Part shown: positions 42,319-49,047 of the stretch, in pieces | Layout: each line of letters starts with the position of its first letter | Position numbering within the stretch: position 1 is the stretch's first letter | Assembly (NCBI GenBank): GCA_016871315.1 | Contig: VFZE01000022.1 | Location: forward strand, 1-64,000 | Direction of reading: 5' to 3' | DNA length: 64,000 nt | Source: Acidimicrobiia bacterium | Lineage (GTDB): Bacteria; Acidobacteriota; Terriglobia; Bryobacterales; Bryobacteraceae | Program-made: the position numbers and the translations under genes | The notes under the pieces: model-generated | Database searches by the model: none | Told to the model about the DNA's origin: nothing | The model's input: only the letters and a program-made list of their open reading frames with translations

Positions 42319-43619
42319 ACGATTGCGGTGATGTCCCCGGATTATCTGGAGTCGCGCTTCGCGGCCGATGAATGGTCGGCGGCGTTCGCGGGCGATACGC
42401 TGCTGCCTGTGCGGGTGCGCCCCTTCAAGGATAAGCTCTTGGGCGTCAGGGTCTATATTGACTTGGTTGATCAGGATGCGGCTGCGGCGCGGGCGGCGTT
42501 GCTGGAAGGAGTAAAGCAAGGCCGGCGGAAGCCCGCGTCGGCCCCGTCGTTTCCGGGCAACAAACGAGCGCAGCCCCCTCAATTTCCCGGTTCGCTACCG
42601 GAGCTCTGGCGCGTTCTTCACAGGCAGGGAAGAGCTGCTAAAGGCGCTCTACCGTTCCTTGCGCAGCGGGCAGCCCGCCGCGGTGACGCAGGCGATTGCG
42701 GGCTTGGGCGGGGTGGGGAAAACGACCCTGGCGGCCGAGTATTGCTACCGTCATGCCGGCGAGTACGGCTGCGTCTGGTGGGTTCGGGCCGAGCAGAGCG
42801 CGACGCTCGTGGAGGATCTGGCGCTGCTGGCCGAGCGGCTGGGCGTGGCGGAAAAGAATGAGCAGGACCGCACGGCCGCGGCGCGCCGCGCGCTCGAATG
42901 GCTGCACGCGAATCGCGAGTGGCTGGTTGTCTTCGACAATGCGGGGCCTCCGGCGGAGTGCGCGGATTGGATGCCACGCTCGGGCTCGGGCCACGTCATT
43001 ATCACATCGCGCGACCCAGGCGGCGGCCCGGACGGTGGAGGTGGCGGTGCTGGAGCCGTTGGAGGCCGTCCGGTTTTTGCAGGAGCGCACGGGGAAACAG
43101 GAGCCGTTGGCGGCCGCCGCCATCTGCAGGGAGCTGGGGAACCTGCCGCTGGCGCTGGAGCATGCGGCGGCCTATGTGTTGGATGCGGTGATTGGACTCG
43201 CCGTCTACCTGGAGCGGCTGCGCACACGCGGGAAAAAGCTCCGCGGGCCGGTGGCCTCGAGCGTGGGGCTGTCGATTGATCGGTTGACCAAGGAGTCGAG
43301 CGGCCTGCTGGAGAGGCTTGCATTTCTGGCGCCGGAAGACATACCGCGCGACGTGTTCGGGGAGGAGGACGATGAAGCCTTCGCCGGGTTGCGGCGGCAT
43401 TCACTCATTAGCACAGGGGCCGATGCGTTCCGCGTTCACCGGTTGGTGCAGGCGGTGGTTCGGGATGGGCTTGCTGAGCGGAGGGCTGGGCAGGCGGAAG
43501 AGGTTGTCAAATGGATGAACCGGGTGTTTCCGTTCGTGCGGGACAAGAATGAGATCGCGGCCATGGCCAACCGCACGGCTTCATCCAGTTCCTCCAGTAG
43601 CGCGTGCCTCTCGCGGTAG
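42319..43619 (+). pseudogene. TIR (C-terminal half) - NB-ARC STAND ATPase, frameshifted and truncated
   Basis: From 42319 the sense reads TIAVMSPDYLESRFAADEW, continuing through LLPVRVRPFKDKLLGVRVYI, the second half of a TIR_2-type domain. Near 42600 the frame changes; the new frame gives an NB-ARC ATPase with FFTGREELLKALYRSL, Walker A GLGGVGKTT (42701-42727) and Walker B-like REWLVVFDN (about 42915-42940), then ITSRDP. Near 43020 it shifts again to VEVAVLEPLEAVRFLQERTG, GNLPLALEHAAAY and the winged-helix part (LAFLAPEDIPRDVF, FRVHRLVQAVVRDGL). The frame stops at 43619 before any TPR repeats, which full-length relatives carry as the sensor. Intact members are NAD-consuming antiphage NLR-like proteins. 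Confidence 0.78.
43110..43163 (+). repeat. repeat R2, parent copy within NB-ARC
   Basis: The segment encoding AAAICRELGNLPLALEH. A copy with four differences lies at 41238-41291. Confidence 0.85.
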
Positions 43620-43876
43620 GCAGAATGGCCGCCTGGCCCATGGCCTCCGCCACGGCCCAGCAACAGCGCACTCTCGCGTTTGTTGATGATGCCTCAGAGG
43701 GCGGCTTCGATCAACTCATGGTAGGGCAGGCAAGCGGGCGTGCTTACCGCCTTTCCCGCCCGTGACGGCGCTGGGTCCAGCCGAACTGGCCCAGCGCGAT
43801 CACTTGTTTTTGCTTTTCTTTGCCCAACACCGCTCACCGGCCAGAGCGTATTGCTCCGCCGAACTTCATCGAGAGA
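43620..43876. other. gap of 257 bp after the NB-ARC pseudogene
   Basis: An open stretch from an ATG at 43625 codes for about 46 residues (LAFVDDASEGGFDQLMVGQA) without a recognisable family. It may be further debris of the defence locus. No terminator or repeat was seen. Confidence 0.3.
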
Positions 43877-44194
43877 TCAATTCTCGAACACCAGCTTCGT
43901 CGCCGTCCCCCCGATCCGGATCTCTCTCACCTTGTACTTGCCGTCTCCGTTCAAATACCGGATCGAGGTCGAGTTGAACTTGGAATCCGCCGTTTCCACC
44001 TTCACCGTCGCTTCCACTTCGTTCTTTCCGTTGCTGATCACAACCTTGTTGTCCTCGACGGTCAGCATGTAATCACCCGCCTTCAACTCCGATCCCGCAA
44101 CCACCGAATCCTGATACAGCTTCAACCGGTGTGACTGGGCGGCAGTGGCGATTGCCAGCGCGGCAAACGCAAATAGAGTAAGCAGTTTTTTCAT
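43877..44194 (-). CDS. small secreted beta-strand protein
   Basis: A 105-aa protein with a signal peptide (about 1-19). The rest is a compact beta-rich domain (LYQDSVVAGSELKAGDYMLT; KNEVEATVKVETADSKF; YKVREIRIGG). AAGGAG lies just upstream of the ATG. Similar small exported proteins are common in Acidobacteria, with no assigned function as far as I know. It is transcribed alone, downstream of miaA. Confidence 0.72.
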   Translation of the reverse strand: MKKLLTLFAFAALAIATAAQSHRLKLYQDSVVAGSELKAGDYMLTVEDNKVVISNGKNEVEATVKVETADSKFNSTSIRYLNGDGKYKVREIRIGGTATKLVFEN

Positions 44195-44251
44195 GGTTTC
44201 TCCTTAACGCTCCTTGGCTTTGTTCGCGCGGCATCGCCAGCTGGCACACGG

Positions 44252-44271
44252 GCCGCCGGTTAGCGGCCCCC
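44252..44271. other. GC-rich hairpin between miaA and the small secreted protein gene
   Basis: A perfect 7-bp stem (GGGCCGC and its complement) with a 6-nt loop. It lies about 80 bp beyond the miaA stop on the minus strand. No T run follows, so it may be a weak terminator or a leader structure of the gene at 44194. Confidence 0.35.
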
Positions 44272-44350
44272 GGAACTCAGTGGCTTGTCACTGCCGCACA
44301 TTTCTATATACGAACCACGCCCCATAATGTTCCGCCGGATTTTGTGAAGT

Positions 44351-45292
44351 TTACTGCTTTACCCCTAAAAAGCGTTCCGCTTTTCCCTCCGCTTTCCGCT
44401 GCACTGCCTCCTCCTCTCCAAATCCCTCCAGCCACTCAAACTCCTCATCCCGCCGGAACCACGTCCATTGCCTCTTCGCGTATCGCCTCGTCTGCTTCGC
44501 CGTTTCCGCAACCGCCTCCTCCACGTTCAGCTCCCCGCGAATCACTCCCATCGCCTGCAGGTATCCCAGCGACTGCAGCGGCTTGCACTCCTCTCCATAT
44601 CCCTTCTCCAGAATCGCCCGCGTCTCCTCCACCAACCCCCGCTCGAACATCCGCGCCGCCCGCTCCTCCAGCCGCAGGTACAGCTTCTCCCGCTCCGGAT
44701 TCAGGCCCAGCTTCAGCACCCGGTATCCGCTCAGTCTCTCACGCCCCTCACGCAGCTGCTCCGTCATCGGCCTCCCTCCCACCAGCGTCACCTCCATCGC
44801 GCGGATCAGCTTCTGCACGTCGTTCGCGTGGATACGCATTGCCGCTTCCGGGTCCAGCCGCCCCAGGATACGGTGCAGCGAGCCCGGCCGCTTCCTCTCC
44901 CTCTCGGCCAGCCTCTCCCGCAGCCCTTCGTCCCTCGCTGGTCCCTCGAACAGCCCCTCCAGCAGCGCACTCAGATAGAATCCCGTGCCCCCTACCACCA
45001 CCGGCAGCCTCCCGCGCCCGCTGATCTCCTCCAGCGCCGCCCGCGCCTGCCTTGCATAGTCGCCCGCCGTGTACTCCTCATCCGGCTCCGCCACGTCCAA
45101 TAGATGATGCCGGACTACTGCTCTCTCCCCCTCGCTCACCTTCGCCGAACCGATATTAAAATACCGGTAAACCTGCACCGAATCGCACCCGATGATCTCC
45201 CCGCCCAGCCGCCGCGCCAGCGCCATCGCCAGCTCGCTTTTGCCCGAACCGGTCGGCCCGGCCACAACCACCACCGGCGCCTCCGGCCTCAT
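44351..45292 (-). CDS. miaA: tRNA dimethylallyltransferase MiaA
   Basis: A 313-aa enzyme that transfers a dimethylallyl group to N6 of A37 in tRNAs reading UNN codons. The P-loop GPTGSGKSE (about 12-20), DSVQVYR (about 36-42), LLDVAEPDEEYTAGDY, VVGGTGFYLSALL (about 98-110) and the C-terminal TRRYAKRQWTWFRRD are all present. Length is normal. It is divergent from the TPR gene at 45419. Confidence 0.96.
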   Translation of the reverse strand: MRPEAPVVVVAGPTGSGKSELAMALARRLGGEIIGCDSVQVYRYFNIGSAKVSEGERAVVRHHLLDVAEPDEEYTAGDYARQARAALEEISGRGRLPVVVGGTGFYLSALLEGLFEGPARDEGLRERLAERERKRPGSLHRILGRLDPEAAMRIHANDVQKLIRAMEVTLVGGRPMTEQLREGRERLSGYRVLKLGLNPEREKLYLRLEERAARMFERGLVEETRAILEKGYGEECKPLQSLGYLQAMGVIRGELNVEEAVAETAKQTRRYAKRQWTWFRRDEEFEWLEGFGEEEAVQRKAEGKAERFLGVKQ

Positions 45293-45354
45293 GCCGCGTC
45301 CGGAAACTGCCGATTATCCAGCAGGTTTCTGCCGGAGTTGCCGGCCATTGACGA

Positions 45355-45360
45355 TATACT
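45355..45360 (+). promoter_or_regulatory. possible -10 box upstream of the TPR gene
   Basis: TATACT in the 126-bp region between the divergent miaA and TPR genes, 59 bp before the ATG at 45419. No -35 element at a normal distance was seen. Confidence 0.25.
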
Positions 45361-45418
45361 GTAGGGGGAGGGGCTTGCCCCGGCAACACCTTTCAGGAAG
45401 GCCGTCGAATTCAGCCAC

Positions 45419-47476
45419 ATGAATCTTAAAGCTATTCTACGCGCGATCGGGGGCGTCGCTTTTGTCCTCCTCCCTGTCTTCGCTCAACAGGCGCCCAAGC
45501 CGAAACCGGCTGTCCCGCCGGCCGTTGACAAAGCCGCCGCCTATTATCACTTTGCCATGGGCCACCTCCATGGCGAGTTGGCCGGCCAGTACGGCGCCCG
45601 CAGCGCTCATGTCAGCCAGGCCATCGATCATTACCGCCAAGCCATGAAGGCCGACCCCGGCGCCACCTTCATCGCTGAGGAACTCGCTGACCTCTACATC
45701 CAGTCCAACCGCCTCCGCGAAGGCGTCAATGACGCCGAAGCCGCGCTCCGCGACAATCCGGACGATCTCAACTCCCGCCGCATCCTCGGCCGCATCTACA
45801 CTCGCCTCATCGGCGATACCGAGCGTGGCCGCGTCAATGAGGAGATGCTTCGCCGCGCCATTGAGCAATTTTCCAAGATCACCGAGAAAATGCCTTCCGA
45901 CGTCAACTCGTGGCTCGTCCTCGGACGCCTCCACCGCGTCGCCCAGCAATCGCCGGAAGCGCAGAAGGCTTTTTCCAAGGCTCTCGAGGTCGAGCCCGAC
46001 AACGAGGAGGCGCTCACCGGCCTCGCCCTCGTCTACTCAGGCCTCGGTGACAACAAAAAGGCCGCCGAGTTGCTCAAGCTCGTCGCCGACAAGAGCCCCA
46101 ATCTGCGCACTCTCATGTCTCTCGCCAGCTCTTATGAGCAGATGCGCGACTATGCCCTCGCCTCGGAAACTCTCCGCCGCGCGCTTTCCATGTCCCCCGA
46201 CAACTCCGACATCAAGCGCGCCCTCGCCCAGAACCTCATGCTCGCGGAAAAGTATGAGGACTCCATCACCCTCTTCAAGGAGCTCGTCGCCGAGGAGCCC
46301 AAGGACGTTCTCTCTCATCTTCGACTCTCCCAGATCTACCGCCAGCTCAATCGCTATGAGGAAGCCCGCCAGGCGAGCGACGAAGCCAAAAAGCTGGAGC
46401 CCACAAGCCTCGAGGTCCTCTACAACGAGGTCGGCCTTCTCGAATCGGATGGTAAAACCTCCGAAGCCATCGCCGCCATGAAGGCGATGCTCGATTCCAC
46501 CTCCAAGCGCAACTACACCGACGCCGAAAAGAACAACCGCGCACTCCTGCTGGAGCGCCTCGGCCTCTTGTACCGCAACAACGAGCAGTTCAAGGAAGCC
46601 GTGGAAATGTTCCAACAGCTTGGCGCTCTTGATTCCGCGCTCGGCGCGCGCTCCGCCGCCCAAATCGTCGATACCCACCGCCAGGCCAAGGCTTTTGCCA
46701 AGGCCGTCGAGGAAGCCGATATCGCCCTCAAGAAATCTCCCGCTGACCGCATGATCCGCATGGTCCGCGCCTCCGCCCTCGCCGAACTCGGGCGTATCGA
46801 TGAAGCTGTCGCCGACATCCGCAAACTCCTGGACGGCAACTCTGACCGTGAAACCTGGCTCACGGTCGCCCAGCTCTACGAAAAGGCCAAGAACTACTCC
46901 GAAATGGCCAAGGCCGTCGACGCCGCGGAAAAGCTCTCCGTCACCGATGAAGACAAGGAAGGCATCTACTTCATGCGCGGCGCCATGTACGAAAAAATGA
47001 AGCGCATCGAGGATTCCGAAAAGGAATTCCGCAAGGTCCTCGCCCTCAATCCCGATTCCGCCTCCGCCCTCAACTATCTCGGCTACATGCTGGCTGACCG
47101 CAATGTCCGCCTCCAGGAAGCACTCGACATGATCAAGAAGGCCGTCGATATGGAGCCCCACAACGGCGCCTACCTCGACAGCCTCGGCTGGGTCTACTTC
47201 CGCCTCGACCGCCTCGAGGAAGCCGAAGACTATCTCCGCCGCGCCCTCAACCGCGCCGGCAAGGACCCCACCATTCACGACCACCTTGGCGACGTCTACA
47301 TGAAGAAGGGCAACCTCAAGGACGCCATCTCGCAATGGGAATCCGCCGTCGCCCTCTGGGGCGCCAGCTCTCCCTCCGAGCACGACCCCAACGAAGTCGC
47401 CAAGATCCGCAAGAAACTCGAATCCGCCCGCGTCCGCCTCGCCAAGGAACAAGCCGCCGGCCAGCGCCAACCCTAA
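45419..47476 (+). CDS. secreted tetratricopeptide-repeat protein
   Basis: A 685-aa protein with a signal peptide (about 1-22). It then contains an almost continuous array of TPR units (about 40-640), for example LVLGRLHRVAQQSPEAQKAF, LGLLYRNNEQFKEAVEMFQQ and LNYLGYMLADRNVRLQEALD. It probably acts as a periplasmic or outer-membrane scaffold for protein-protein contacts. No enzyme domain is visible. It resembles the large TPR proteins common in Acidobacteria and Deltaproteobacteria; the partners are unknown. Confidence 0.87.
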   Translation: MNLKAILRAIGGVAFVLLPVFAQQAPKPKPAVPPAVDKAAAYYHFAMGHLHGELAGQYGARSAHVSQAIDHYRQAMKADPGATFIAEELADLYIQSNRLREGVNDAEAALRDNPDDLNSRRILGRIYTRLIGDTERGRVNEEMLRRAIEQFSKITEKMPSDVNSWLVLGRLHRVAQQSPEAQKAFSKALEVEPDNEEALTGLALVYSGLGDNKKAAELLKLVADKSPNLRTLMSLASSYEQMRDYALASETLRRALSMSPDNSDIKRALAQNLMLAEKYEDSITLFKELVAEEPKDVLSHLRLSQIYRQLNRYEEARQASDEAKKLEPTSLEVLYNEVGLLESDGKTSEAIAAMKAMLDSTSKRNYTDAEKNNRALLLERLGLLYRNNEQFKEAVEMFQQLGALDSALGARSAAQIVDTHRQAKAFAKAVEEADIALKKSPADRMIRMVRASALAELGRIDEAVADIRKLLDGNSDRETWLTVAQLYEKAKNYSEMAKAVDAAEKLSVTDEDKEGIYFMRGAMYEKMKRIEDSEKEFRKVLALNPDSASALNYLGYMLADRNVRLQEALDMIKKAVDMEPHNGAYLDSLGWVYFRLDRLEEAEDYLRRALNRAGKDPTIHDHLGDVYMKKGNLKDAISQWESAVALWGASSPSEHDPNEVAKIRKKLESARVRLAKEQAAGQRQP

Positions 47477-47574
47477 CCTGGCCCCTCTCTCGTAGCGGCG
47501 CCGCCGGGCTGACTTCGGCATGGAGCCGGTCATCGGCTGTGCCAAATCGCAAGGGTCATCCGCTCACCGCACGG

Positions 47575-47580
47575 TATAAT
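47575..47580 (+). promoter_or_regulatory. possible -10 box for the DASS transporter gene
   Basis: TATAAT lies 59 bp upstream of the ATG at 47640 in the gap after the TPR gene. The region at the -35 distance has no clear consensus. Confidence 0.35.
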
Positions 47581-47639
47581 TGCCATTCTTCGTGCCTGCA
47601 CATCTAAGCCCGATAGGCAAACCTCCCCACTCCACTGTC

Positions 47640-49040
47640 ATGGCCCGCATCGCGCGCGGCATGCTGGTGCTCATCGCGATTTATCTGGCCGTCGTCTACC
47701 TCATCCCCAAACCCGACGTGGTGAAGCCGGAGGGGTGGCGGCTGCTCGGTATTTTCGTAGCCACGGTCGCGGGCCTCATCCTCCAGCCGATCGCCGGCGG
47801 CGCCTTGGTTCTGCTCGCGGTGACGTTGGCCGCCGTGATAGGCGGTCTCACGATTCAGCAATCGCTCGGCGGGTTCGGCGATCCCACCGTTTGGCTGGTG
47901 ATGGCCGCCTTCTTCATTTCCCGCGCGCTGATCAACACAGGGCTTGCGCGCCGCATCGCGCTGTTCTTCGTGCGCCATTTCGGCAAGACTTCGCTGGGCG
48001 TCTCTTACTCACTCGCCGCCTCCGACATGGTGCTGGCCTCGATCATTCCTTCCAATGGTGCACGCTCCGGCGGCGTGATCCTGCCCATTCTGCGCTCCAT
48101 CTCCGAACTCTACGGTTCCACGCCCGACAAGGCCCACCTGCTCGGCGGTTATCTCTTCAGCGCCGTCTATCAAGGCATCTGCATCACCGCAGCCATGTTC
48201 TTCACCGGCCAGGCCAGCAATCCTCTCGCCGCCCAGATTGCCACCGAGGCCGGCTACACCATCACCTGGTCAAGCTGGTTTCTGGCGGGTATCGTGCCTG
48301 GTCTCTGCTCGCTCGCCGTCGGGCCGCTGCTGATGATGAAAATGAATCCGCCGGAGATCCGCCGCACACCGGAGGCAAGTGAATTCGCTTCCAGCGAGCT
48401 GCGCAAAATGGGGCCGCTCAGCTTCCAAGAAAAGATCCTCTCCGTGGTCTTCATCAGCGTGTGCGGACTCTGGGTCACCAGCGGCGTGCACGGAATCGAC
48501 ATCACCGTCACCGCGCTACTCGGCAGTGGCGCGTTGCTGCTCACCGGCGTGCTCACATGGGAAGACGTCAAGAGCGAGCGCGCCGCGTGGGACATCTTCA
48601 TCTGGTACGGCGGCCTGCTGCGGCTGGGCCGCGCGTTGAACGACACGGGCGTAACAGCGGAGTTCGCCAAAGGTGTGGCCAACATGTTCGGCGGGGCGAC
48701 GTGGGTGGTGCTGTTCGTGCTCGCGCTGCTGATCTACTTCTACGCGCACTACGGGTTCGCCAGCATCACCGCGCACATCCTCGCCATGTACCCGCCGTTT
48801 CTGGCGGTGTTGGTAGCGTCGGGTGCGCCCATCGGCCTGGTCGCCTTCGCGTTCGCCTGCTTCACGAACCTCGCCGCAGGCCTAACGCATTACGGCACTA
48901 CGCCGTCACCGATGTTCTACGCGCACGACTATCTGCCGATGGCGAAATGGTGGAAGCTCGGCTTTGCCATGTCGCTCGTGAATCTTGCCATCTGGTCCAC
49001 TATCGGATTCGCCTGGTGGAAGCTGATTGGTATCTGGTAG
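47640..49040 (+). CDS. DASS/SLC13-family sodium-coupled anion transporter
   Basis: A 466-aa inner-membrane protein with about 12 hydrophobic segments. The DASS family motifs are visible: FGDPTVWLVMAAFFISRALI in the first half, the re-entrant-loop region LASIIPSNGARSGGVILPIL, and in the second half FASITAHILAMYPPFLAVLV with LTHYGTTPSPMFY. It should take up di- or tricarboxylates such as 2-oxoglutarate, malate or citrate with sodium. The specific substrate is not resolved. ATG 47640 is used; an in-frame TTG at 47580 lies on the -10-like sequence. Confidence 0.88.
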   Translation: MARIARGMLVLIAIYLAVVYLIPKPDVVKPEGWRLLGIFVATVAGLILQPIAGGALVLLAVTLAAVIGGLTIQQSLGGFGDPTVWLVMAAFFISRALINTGLARRIALFFVRHFGKTSLGVSYSLAASDMVLASIIPSNGARSGGVILPILRSISELYGSTPDKAHLLGGYLFSAVYQGICITAAMFFTGQASNPLAAQIATEAGYTITWSSWFLAGIVPGLCSLAVGPLLMMKMNPPEIRRTPEASEFASSELRKMGPLSFQEKILSVVFISVCGLWVTSGVHGIDITVTALLGSGALLLTGVLTWEDVKSERAAWDIFIWYGGLLRLGRALNDTGVTAEFAKGVANMFGGATWVVLFVLALLIYFYAHYGFASITAHILAMYPPFLAVLVASGAPIGLVAFAFACFTNLAAGLTHYGTTPSPMFYAHDYLPMAKWWKLGFAMSLVNLAIWSTIGFAWWKLIGIW

Positions 49041-49047
49041 CACGTGG

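Noticed and set aside
43740-44134. Overlapping plus-strand frames between 43740 and 44134
   Set aside because: They are antisense to the small secreted protein with a signal peptide and good ribosome site at 43877-44194.
46037-47545. 502-codon antisense open frame over the TPR gene
   Set aside because: It is the mirror of the TPR codons, with repeats such as LG/VEV arising from the repeated TPR sequence. The plus-strand protein has a signal peptide and clear TPR units.
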